From: Prevotellaceae bacterium
GTDB lineage: Bacteria; Bacteroidota; Bacteroidia; Bacteroidales; Bacteroidaceae
NCBI GenBank assembly: GCA_021204545.1
Contig: JAJPZF010000016.1
Span: forward strand, 1-5,867
Direction of reading: 5' to 3'
Length of the DNA: 5,867 nucleotides
The notes under the pieces are model-generated. The model was given only the letters and a program-made list of their open reading frames with translations. It made no database searches and was not told where the DNA came from. A program made the translations under genes and the position numbers. Below, piece after piece: positions 1 to 5,358 of the stretch (the stretch's first letter is position 1; each line of letters begins with the position of its first letter).

Positions 1-19
1 AAGGCCAGTGCGAAGCGGA

Positions 20-149
20 ACCCCCGGATTAAGGCGTTAGCCTTAATAGCCCCGAAGGGGTTATAATTGCCTGTGCGTCCGATACCGGGGGTGTCGCTAA
101 CGCGAGCAATCCAAATGCTCCGCTATGGGTCGCATTTGTTACTCTTGCT
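20..149. other. Cluster of inverted repeats with a possible multi-branch fold
   Basis: Directly visible pairings are: ACCCCCGG (20-27) with CCGGGGGT (85-92); ATTAAGGC (28-35) with GCCTTAAT (40-47), loop GTTA; ATAGCCCC (46-53) with GGGGTTAT (57-64), including one G-U pair, loop GAA; and CAAATGC (112-118) with GCATTTG (132-138), extended by AGCAA (105-109) with TTGCT (145-149). The first three together make a closed three-way junction. Competing pairings also exist: 80-86 with 90-96, GCGTTAGC (34-41) with GCTAACGC (96-103), and TAGCCCCGA (47-55) with TCGGGGCTA (161-169). The region is upstream of the predicted MBOAT promoter, so it is probably not that gene's leader. I cannot match it to a known RNA family. 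A palindrome-rich intergenic repeat is an equally good reading. Confidence 0.4.
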
Positions 150-214
150 TGGACGAGCGTTCGGGGCTAATCGTGGCGGCTACGGGGGCAAGGGTATAGT
201 CGTGACGCAGGGGC

Positions 215-245
215 TATGCTGGCAGATAAATAATGTGTACCTTCG
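215..245 (+). promoter_or_regulatory. Predicted Bacteroidetes-type promoter for the MBOAT operon
   Basis: TACCTTCG at 238-245 fits the Bacteroidetes -7 consensus TAnnTTTG at all but one base. TATG at 215-218 is a one-mismatch -33 box (consensus TTTG) with 19 bp between them. The octamer ends 22 nt before the ATG at 268, so the leader would be short. The same octamer lies at exactly the same distance from the purH start, which strengthens both calls. The -33 box is the weak part. Confidence 0.5.
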
Positions 246-267
246 CGGCGCAAGCCTTCCCTGAAGC

Positions 268-1710
268 ATGGTGTTCAACTCCTTCCAGTTCCTCTGGCTC
301 TTCCCCCTCCTGTTCGTGGCGTACTATGCGCTCTGCGGTGTCATCTCGCTCAGTCCAAGGGTGAGGCACAGGCTGGGGAACGCTTTCCTCATCCTCGCCT
401 CCTATGGGCTTTACCTCCAGTGGAAGCCCGCCTACGCACTGCTGCTGCTGGGCGTGACGGCTGTGACCTACTGGGGAGCGCTGGCGGTGGAGAAGACCCC
501 TGAGGCTCGAGGAAGGCGGAGGCGGCTGCTCGCCTGCCTCGCCCTGCTCGCCCTGCTGCCCCTTCTGGTCTTCAAGTACTACGGCTTCCTCAGCGGCGCT
601 CTGTGCGGCCTGCTCTCCAGCCTTGGCATAGCGACAAGCCTGCCAGGGCTTAACTGGGCGCTGCCGCTGGGCATCTCTTTCTACACGCTCATCGCCCTGG
701 GATATCTCTTCGACGTGTACTACGGGAGGATACTGGCGGAGCGCAACTGGTGGGACTACGCGCTCTTCGTCTCCTTCTTCCCCCATATACTCTCAGGCCC
801 CATAAGCCGCGCCAGCGACCTTCTGCCGCAGATAAAGGCAGAGCGCAGGTTCTGCTACACGCAGGCAGTCTCAGGCCTGAAGGCGCTGCTGTGGGGCATG
901 TTCCTGAAGGTGGTGATGGCTGACAGGCTGGGGCTGTACGTCGACGTGGTGCTTGACGAGTGGCAGTGGAACACAGGCACGTCGTGCCTCGTGGCGAGCT
1001 TCGCCTATTCGCTGCAGATATACGGCGACTTCGCAGGCTACTCCCTTATGGCTGTGGGCGTGGGCAGACTGATGGGCTTCGAGCTGGTGAACAACTTCCG
1101 CCGCCCCTACTTCGCCGTCTCGGTGACGGACTTCTGGCGGCGCTGGCACATAAGCCTCAGCTCGTGGCTGAGGGACTACGTGTACATCCCCCTCGGGGGC
1201 AATCGCAGAGGGAAGGGGAGGACGTACCTGAACATAATGCTCACCTTTCTTGTGAGCGGCGTGTGGCACGGGGCGAGCTGGACGTTCGTCGCTTGGGGCT
1301 TGCTCCACGGGCTGGCGCAAGTGATAGAGAAGGCTCTGGGCTTGCAACGGTGCGAGAGCAGGCGTTGGCTCGTCAGGCTGCCCCGCATACTCGTGACGTT
1401 CGCCGTCATAGACGTGCTGTGGGTCTTCTTTCGCATGCCCACGATAGCGGCAGGCTGGGGGGTCGTCAGTAAGATGCTCACGCAAGGCGGGAGCGTGCTT
1501 ATGGCGAGCCTGAGGGACATCGTGTTCTCAGTCGTGGCGGTGGGCATAGTGCTTGCGGCGGAGCTGGCGCAGGAGTTCGCCCCCGCGAGGCTCGACTTGC
1601 TTGCGGGCAGGCACACCTCGTTGAGGTGGAGCGCCTACGTGTGCCTCCTTCTGCTGATAGCTATGACGGGCGTGCTCGACAGCGGGCAGTTCATCTACTC
1701 AAGCTTCTAA
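268..1710 (+). CDS. MBOAT-family membrane O-acyltransferase (AlgI/DltB-like)
   Basis: This 480-residue polytopic inner-membrane protein belongs by family knowledge to the membrane-bound O-acyltransferases that help move acyl groups, usually acetyl, to exported glycans. Hallmarks seen are the N-terminal MVFNSFQFLW start typical of bacterial AlgI-like proteins, LPLGISFYT at 132-140, FPHILSGPI at 171-179, DFWRRWHISLSSWLRDY at 288-304 with H294, the PLGGNR loop after it, and the WHG motif at 333-335 with the expected catalytic H334 inside a hydrophobic segment. Many other hydrophobic stretches run from residue 6 to 465. Length is normal for the family and it appears intact. The start at 268 gives the usual family N-terminus and lies 22 nt after the promoter octamer; there is no clear Shine-Dalgarno. 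It is followed after 7 nt by an SGNH-like gene, the usual partner arrangement, and then by glf. The acceptor is unknown; a galactofuranose-containing surface polysaccharide is an inference from context. Confidence 0.93.
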   Translation: MVFNSFQFLWLFPLLFVAYYALCGVISLSPRVRHRLGNAFLILASYGLYLQWKPAYALLLLGVTAVTYWGALAVEKTPEARGRRRRLLACLALLALLPLLVFKYYGFLSGALCGLLSSLGIATSLPGLNWALPLGISFYTLIALGYLFDVYYGRILAERNWWDYALFVSFFPHILSGPISRASDLLPQIKAERRFCYTQAVSGLKALLWGMFLKVVMADRLGLYVDVVLDEWQWNTGTSCLVASFAYSLQIYGDFAGYSLMAVGVGRLMGFELVNNFRRPYFAVSVTDFWRRWHISLSSWLRDYVYIPLGGNRRGKGRTYLNIMLTFLVSGVWHGASWTFVAWGLLHGLAQVIEKALGLQRCESRRWLVRLPRILVTFAVIDVLWVFFRMPTIAAGWGVVSKMLTQGGSVLMASLRDIVFSVVAVGIVLAAELAQEFAPARLDLLAGRHTSLRWSAYVCLLLLIAMTGVLDSGQFIYSSF

Positions 1711-1717
1711 AGGGCAG

Positions 1718-2617
1718 ATGAAGAAGTTCCTTAAGCGCCTCTGCCTCTTCGCCCTGATAATCGTGGTGTGCGACCTTGCCTTGGGGAGGCTCTGCGCCGC
1801 CCTGCTCAACAACGCCAGGGGGAGGGGCGAGACTAAGCGGATGACGCAAATAGCCAACGAGGTGAGGGCGGACGTGCTGGTCTTCGGCTCTTCCCGCGCC
1901 CTTAACCACTACGACCCCGAGGTGCTGCGGGAAGGGCTGGGCATGAGTGCCTACAACTGCGGCTTCTCGGGCTGCGGGATAGTGTGCGCCTACGGCTACC
2001 TGAGGATGGCGGCAAGCCGTCACTGCCCCAAGGTGGTCATCTACGAGGTGATGCCACGCTACGACACTAACCAGGACGACAACCACCGCCACCTGAAGAA
2101 CCTGCGCTACTTCTACGACAGGGAAGGCATCGACTCCATCTTCTGGCGGGTGGACAAGACGGAGCGCCTCAAGATGCTCTCGCAGATGTACCGCTACAAC
2201 TCCTCACTGCCCGACCTGCTCGTGGACTGCCTTCACCCGCCGCACATCTACAGCAAGGGCTACCACCCGATTGACGAGGAGATGGCGGAAGGTGCGGAGA
2301 ACGAGCCCCAGGAGGAAGAGACAGGGATTGACAGCCTCAAGCTCTACTACCTCGAGCGGCTGATAAGGGAATGCAAGGGCAGGACGAGGCTCTTCCTCGC
2401 CGTCTCCCCGACGTACGAGACCGCGGGCGAACTGCCGCTTGAGGCAGCGAGACAGCTATGCGCCAAGTATGGCGTCACCCTGCTCGACCACTCTGCCGAC
2501 ACAACCTTCTCCCTCAGGCGCGACTACTTCTACGACAACTATCACCTTAACCGCCGAGGAGCGACGGCATACACGAGGCTCGTGGCCAGCGAGATAAAGG
2601 AGGCACTAAAGCAATAA
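1718..2617 (+). CDS. Membrane-anchored SGNH-like protein, likely MBOAT partner
   Basis: The 299-residue product starts with a basic tip and one hydrophobic segment (about 8-30), so it is probably anchored in the inner membrane with the rest in the periplasm. The body resembles SGNH/GDSL-type enzymes seen beside MBOAT genes (the DltD/AlgX/AlgJ idea). VLVFGSSRALNHYDP at 53-67 supplies a block-I-like motif with S58 or S59 as the nucleophile candidate. YNCGFSGCG at 79-87 resembles the block II glycine region. FYDNYHLNRRGA at 271-282 gives a C-terminal D-x-x-H pair, D273 and H276. A strongly acidic stretch lies at 186-202, and eight cysteines are present. It begins 7 nt after the MBOAT stop and ends 4 nt before glf, so it is almost surely co-transcribed. 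Inferred job: the final transfer of the acyl group onto the glycan, or its removal. Sequence similarity within this group is low, so the SGNH call rests on motif placement and context. Confidence 0.75.
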   Translation: MKKFLKRLCLFALIIVVCDLALGRLCAALLNNARGRGETKRMTQIANEVRADVLVFGSSRALNHYDPEVLREGLGMSAYNCGFSGCGIVCAYGYLRMAASRHCPKVVIYEVMPRYDTNQDDNHRHLKNLRYFYDREGIDSIFWRVDKTERLKMLSQMYRYNSSLPDLLVDCLHPPHIYSKGYHPIDEEMAEGAENEPQEEETGIDSLKLYYLERLIRECKGRTRLFLAVSPTYETAGELPLEAARQLCAKYGVTLLDHSADTTFSLRRDYFYDNYHLNRRGATAYTRLVASEIKEALKQ

Positions 2618-2621
2618 ACCA

Positions 2622-3758
2622 ATGAGCAAGATGAAGAGATACGACTATCTGATTGTAGGGGCGGGGCTGACGGGAGCCACATTCGCCTACAGGGCAAGGC
2701 AGGCGGGCAGGAGCTGCCTCGTCATTGACCGGCGAGCGCACACGGGAGGCAACATACGCTGCGAGGAGGTGCAGGGCATCAACGTACACCGCTACGGGGC
2801 GCACATCTTCCACACCTCGAGCGAGAGAGTGTGGCGCTTCGTGGGCAGCCTTGTGCCCTTCAACCGTTTCACCAACTCGCCCCTCGCCGTGAGCGGAGGG
2901 CGGCTCTACAACCTGCCCTTCAACATGAACACGTTCCACCAGATGTGGGGAGTGACGACGCCCGCCGAGGCTCTCGAGAAGATAAGCGAGCAAAGGGCTG
3001 CCGCGCTCGAGAGGATGAGGCGCGAGGGGGCAAGCGAGCCACGCAACCTCGAGGAGCAGGCACTCTCGCTCGTGGGCGAGGACATATACAAGACGCTGGT
3101 GAAGGGCTACACCGAGAAACAGTGGGGCAGACCCTGCACCGAGCTTCCCGCCTTCATCATCAAAAGGCTGCCCGTCCGCCTGACCTACGACAACAACTAC
3201 TTCAACGACCTCTTCCAAGGCATCCCCAAGGGCGGCTACAACAGGCTCACGGACGCGCTGCTCGAGGGCGTGGAGTGCCTGACGGGCGTCGACTACCTCC
3301 TCGACCGAGCGGCTTGGCGCAGGCGGGCCGAGAGGATAGTGTACACGGGAGCCGTCGACGAGTACTTCTGCCACCGCCTCGGCAAGCTGGAGTACCGCAG
3401 CCTGCGCTTCGAGGAGGAGCTCCTGCCTGTGAGCAACTACCAGGGCAACGCCGTGGTGAACTACACCGACCATGCCCAGCCCTTCACAAGGATAATAGAA
3501 CACAAGCACTTCGAGATGAGCGCAGCCGAGGTGGAGCAAGTGCCTGTGACGGTGCTTACAAGGGAGTACCCCTCAGAATGGGCGGAAGGCAAGGAGCCTT
3601 ACTACCCGATAAACGACGAGCGTAACAACGCTCTCGCCGCGCGGTACAGGGAACTGGCGGCCAGGGAGAGCGGCGTGCTGTTCGCGGGCAGGCTGGCGGA
3701 GTACAAGTACTACGATATGGCTCCCCTCGTGGAAAAGGTGCTCGACATGGAGGTATAG
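2622..3758 (+). CDS. glf: UDP-galactopyranose mutase
   Basis: This flavoenzyme interconverts UDP-galactopyranose and UDP-galactofuranose in the cytoplasm, supplying the donor for galactofuranose in O-antigen, capsule or other surface glycans. The 378 residues match the usual bacterial length (about 365-390). The FAD dinucleotide-binding motif GAGLTG lies at 13-18 with the acidic strand end VIDRR at 34-38, then GGN at 42-44. Family signatures include YGAHIFHT (58-65), NLPFNMNTF (97-105), GYTEKQWGR (162-170), LPVRLTYDNNYF (183-194), IPKGGYNRL (201-209), TRIIEHKHF (289-297) and FAGRLAEYKYYDM (354-366); the arginines in GYTEKQWGR, TRIIEHK and GRLAEY lie in the motifs that bind the substrate diphosphate. 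It looks complete. A second in-frame ATG three codons on (2631) is an equally possible start, since neither has a good Shine-Dalgarno. It is last in the operon with the acyltransferase pair, suggesting that the glycan being modified contains galactofuranose. Confidence 0.96.
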   Translation: MSKMKRYDYLIVGAGLTGATFAYRARQAGRSCLVIDRRAHTGGNIRCEEVQGINVHRYGAHIFHTSSERVWRFVGSLVPFNRFTNSPLAVSGGRLYNLPFNMNTFHQMWGVTTPAEALEKISEQRAAALERMRREGASEPRNLEEQALSLVGEDIYKTLVKGYTEKQWGRPCTELPAFIIKRLPVRLTYDNNYFNDLFQGIPKGGYNRLTDALLEGVECLTGVDYLLDRAAWRRRAERIVYTGAVDEYFCHRLGKLEYRSLRFEEELLPVSNYQGNAVVNYTDHAQPFTRIIEHKHFEMSAAEVEQVPVTVLTREYPSEWAEGKEPYYPINDERNNALAARYRELAARESGVLFAGRLAEYKYYDMAPLVEKVLDMEV

Positions 3759-3906
3759 GCAGGCGCGGCGCGAGGCAACGCTCCCTCGCCCCCATGGCTG
3801 GCTATTGATTCCCCCGGCCTCTTGCATATCTCGCCGAGATGCACTATATTCGCGACGTGTTCCGCTCATTCCCTCCGTAACACGCTCCGAAAAGGCCATA
3901 AAAACG

Positions 3907-4000
3907 CCTAATTAGGTTTTGGGCAATTCCTAATTAGGTTTTTGGCAAATCCTAATTAGGTTTTTGGCAAATCCTAATTAGGTTTTTGGCAAATCCTAAT
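3907..4000. repeat. 22-bp tandem repeat array, four copies plus a partial
   Basis: Full copies lie at 3907-3928, 3929-3950, 3951-3972 and 3973-3994, with a 6-bp partial copy (CCTAAT) at 3995-4000. Copies 2, 3 and 4 are identical; copy 1 differs at two bases near its 3' end. Each unit starts with the perfect 10-bp palindrome CCTAATTAGG, followed by a T-rich 12-bp spacer containing the near-palindrome TTTGGCAAA. Centres are 22 bp apart, about two helical turns, so bound proteins would sit on the same face. Because each palindrome is self-complementary, two neighbouring copies in RNA can pair into a 10-bp stem with a 12-nt loop followed by U5, a plausible tandem terminator for glf on the + strand. 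Protein-binding sites, an iteron-like array or a simple variable-number repeat remain alternatives. No rep or regulator gene is in view. Confidence 0.95.
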
Positions 4001-4144
4001 AAGTCTTTTCTCGATTCACACGTAGTGTTTGGCTTGCGGCAACGTACGGGCCGGGCTGAAGCTCACAAGCCTTCGGCCTCTCTTAACGTCGCGGTTCGCA
4101 GGCGTTTAATGACCGTCTGCCTTGGCGGCATCGTCATAATCGCA

Positions 4145-4179
4145 TCACCGCCCCGAGCCACGGGGGCAGGGGGCGGTGA
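4145..4179 (-). terminator. GC-rich hairpin after the DUF2807-like gene
   Basis: TCACCGCCCC (4145-4154) pairs perfectly with GGGGCGGTGA (4170-4179), leaving a 15-nt loop. It begins 19 bp beyond the stop of the reverse-strand gene, the right place for a transcript end. Neither side has a clear run of U, so intrinsic termination would be weak; it may instead protect the 3' end or act with Rho. Confidence 0.4.
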
Positions 4180-4198
4180 GCTCGCGAGATACTCTTTG

Positions 4199-4519
4199 CT
4201 ACTTTATCTCGACATCCCTGCCGAGGCTGAGCCGCGGCAGGCGAGGGCTGACGATGGTGACGCAGATGTCGCTCTCGTCGCTGAGCGAGCCGAGAGAGCT
4301 GACGCTTAGCGTTCCGTCCTTGACGCTGAGGCGCAGGGCAGAGGCTTCCTGCTCGTTGGTGGAGCGCACGCTGACCGAATACGCGTCACCCCGAACGAAG
4401 CGCACACGCGCGGGGACGTTGACACTGACCTTGTCGAAGGCACTCACTTTGCAGTCGCTCTTGGCGAAGCTTGCGACGCTCATCATGAAGGCGCAAGCAA
4501 GAATAATAATCTTTTTCAT
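4199..4519 (-). CDS. Small exported DUF2807-like protein, short form
   Basis: The 106-residue product has a clear signal peptide: MKK, a hydrophobic core (4-18) and a probable cut after SFA at 17-19. The mature part, beginning KSDCKVSAFDKVSVNVPARV, follows the pattern of DUF2807 proteins (putative adhesin-head or GIN domain) that are common in Bacteroidetes: an F-x-x-V-x-V entry strand, a basic R-V-R-x-V-x-G-D turn at 38-45, short beta strands such as YSVSVRS and LSVSSL, and a C-terminal DICVTIVSPRLPRLSLGRDVEI. Members are often about twice this length, so this is either a half-length natural form or a C-terminally lost gene; it ends cleanly at TAG. Several upstream in-frame ATGs exist (frame open from 4561), but the start at 4519 gives the signal peptide directly. 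Function is unknown; the surface or periplasm is expected. It is transcribed alone, convergent with the glf operon and divergent from purH. Confidence 0.75.
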   Translation of the reverse strand: MKKIIILACAFMMSVASFAKSDCKVSAFDKVSVNVPARVRFVRGDAYSVSVRSTNEQEASALRLSVKDGTLSVSSLGSLSDESDICVTIVSPRLPRLSLGRDVEIK

Positions 4520-4660
4520 CGTTCCATATCTTTGGTTCGCCATCTCAGACATAGGCGGCAAGCACAGGTTTAAGCAGCGGGAGGCAAGCTTAAGGTTGTT
4601 TAACCGCCGCGGCGAGGCGTGTGTAAGATAACAGCCACTCTAAAAATCTATAGGGCAATG

Positions 4661-4692
4661 CTTGTGATGGTTTCCCTATTTTCGTACCTTCG
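4661..4692 (+). promoter_or_regulatory. Predicted Bacteroidetes-type promoter for purH-mreB
   Basis: CTTG at 4661-4664 (consensus TTTG) and TACCTTCG at 4685-4692 (consensus TAnnTTTG) are separated by 20 bp, the spacing expected for the primary sigma factor of this phylum. Transcription would begin just after 4695, leaving a leader of fewer than 20 nt before the ATG at 4715. This placement is the main reason for rejecting the longer reading frame that starts at 4619. Confidence 0.6.
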
Positions 4693-4714
4693 CGCCACTC
4701 TTATACTATACACT

Positions 4715-5326
4715 ATGGCAGACTGCAACGACAAGAAGCGCATAAGACGCGCCTTGGTGAGCGTGTACCACAAGGACGGGCTCGACGAGATACTGCGCAA
4801 GCTCGCCCTGGAGGGCGTTGAGCTGCTCAGCACAGGCGGCACGTGGGGCTTCGTCGATACGCTGGGCATCCCCTGCCGCAAGGTGGAGGACCTCACCTCT
4901 TACCCCAGCATCCTGGGCGGAAGGGTTAAGACGCTGCACCCGAAAGTGTTCGGCGGCATCCTCGCCCGTCGCTCCGACGAGGGCGACCGGCGGCAGATGA
5001 GCCAGTACGGCATACCGGAGATTGACCTCGTGATAGTTGACCTCTACCCCTTCGAGCAGACAGTGAGGAGCGGCGCGACGGTCGAGGAGACGATAGAGAA
5101 GATAGACATCGGCGGCATATCACTCATAAGGGCGGCGGCGAAGAACTACGAGGACGTGCTGATAGTATCATCGCGGGCCGACTACGCCCCGCTGCTTCAG
5201 CTGCTCCAAGAGCAAGGGGCGGAGACCACGCTCTCCCAGAGGCGGCAGTTCGCCACGAGGGCTTTCGCCACGTCAAGCTCGTACGACACCGCCATACACG
5301 AGTGGTTCGCGAGGCAGGGCAAGTAA
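4715..5326 (+). CDS. purH: IMP cyclohydrolase, stand-alone N-terminal half of PurH
   Basis: The 203-residue product matches the IMP cyclohydrolase (MGS-like) domain of PurH, which closes FAICAR to IMP in the last step of purine synthesis in the cytoplasm. Visible motifs are ALVSVYHKDGL (13-23), LLSTGGT (37-43), PSILGGRVKTLHPKVFGGIL (64-83) with R70, K72 and H75, DLVIVDLYPFEQTV (104-117) with Y111, and KIDIGGISLIRAAAKNYEDV (129-148) with D131 and K143. These match the active-site motifs of the family, so the domain looks functional. It ends soon after FATSSSYDTAIHEWF, exactly where the second domain (AICAR formyltransferase, about 300 more residues) normally begins. PurH in most bacteria is about 500-530 residues; here a stop is followed within 32 nt by mreB, so that half is absent from the locus. 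The frame is open from 4619, but the extra 32 residues are hydrophobic, unlike PurH, and overlap the promoter, so 4715 is preferred. It probably shares a transcript with mreB. Confidence 0.9.
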   Translation: MADCNDKKRIRRALVSVYHKDGLDEILRKLALEGVELLSTGGTWGFVDTLGIPCRKVEDLTSYPSILGGRVKTLHPKVFGGILARRSDEGDRRQMSQYGIPEIDLVIVDLYPFEQTVRSGATVEETIEKIDIGGISLIRAAAKNYEDVLIVSSRADYAPLLQLLQEQGAETTLSQRRQFATRAFATSSSYDTAIHEWFARQGK

Positions 5327-5358
5327 GACAACGTAACAAGAAAGGCAAAGGCAGAGCT

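Larger units (their letters stand above)
1..267. other. Gene-free left edge, rich in inverted repeats
   Basis: No convincing protein gene lies here. A 65-codon open frame (67-264) has no family resemblance I recognise, sits across inverted repeats and would contain the promoter of the next gene, so I do not call it. The frame from position 1 to the stop at 64-66 could in principle be the tail of an upstream gene, but its sequence simply follows the palindromes. The stretch divides into a folded part (about 20-149), a part without clear structure (150-214) and the promoter of the MBOAT gene (215-245). It may be a dispersed intergenic repeat, a 3' untranslated region or a structured RNA; the sequence alone does not decide. 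Confidence 0.6.
3759..4198. other. 440-bp spacer between convergent genes
   Basis: No credible protein gene is present. A 107-codon open frame from 3986 begins inside the tandem repeats and ends antisense to the DUF2807-like gene, so it is left out. From left to right the spacer holds: a plain stretch with a small imperfect hairpin (GCA 3824-3826 and TCTC 3829-3832 with GAGA 3836-3839 and TGC 3840-3842), which is weak as a glf terminator; the AT-rich 22-bp tandem array at 3907-4000; about 140 bp (4001-4144) in which I see only a minor GCC/GGC hairpin near 4069-4077; and a GC-rich hairpin at 4145-4179 just beyond the stop of the reverse-strand gene. The sharp change in base composition at the array is the most notable feature. 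Confidence 0.6.

Noticed and set aside
67..264. 65-codon forward open frame at the left edge
   Set aside because: It follows palindromic DNA, contains the predicted MBOAT promoter and has no recognisable motif.
2547..3539. Long (330-codon) open frame on the reverse strand over glf
   Set aside because: It is the antisense shadow of a well-supported glf; GC-rich third positions and few stop-forming triplets keep the frame open. No family motif, no promoter and no exported or membrane pattern that makes sense.
3907..4000. Possible CRISPR array
   Set aside because: The whole 22-bp unit repeats with no unique spacers between copies and there are no cas genes nearby, so this is a tandem repeat.
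4081..4120. tRNA-like GGTTCGC stretch
   Set aside because: The flanking bases do not form a T-arm and no acceptor, D or anticodon arms can be drawn around it.
3986..4309. 107-codon forward open frame starting in the tandem repeats
   Set aside because: It starts inside a repeat copy, spans the GC hairpin and ends antisense to a gene with a clear signal peptide; the translation shows no family pattern.
4527..4534. TATCTTTG, a perfect -7 consensus on the + strand
   Set aside because: No TTTG-like box lies 19-21 bp upstream, and it overlaps the leader of the reverse-strand gene; purH has a better placed promoter at 4661-4692.
4546..4553. TATGTCTG on the reverse strand as -7 box for the DUF2807-like gene
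   Set aside because: It matches seven of eight consensus positions and lies at a sensible distance, but no -33 box is found at the right spacing, so the promoter remains unassigned.
4605..4614. Perfect palindrome CGCCGCGGCG and nearby TTAAGC/GCTTAA hairpin (4570-4593)
   Set aside because: They are short, built of common GC and AT blocks, and have no second copy in the window; not enough to call an operator.
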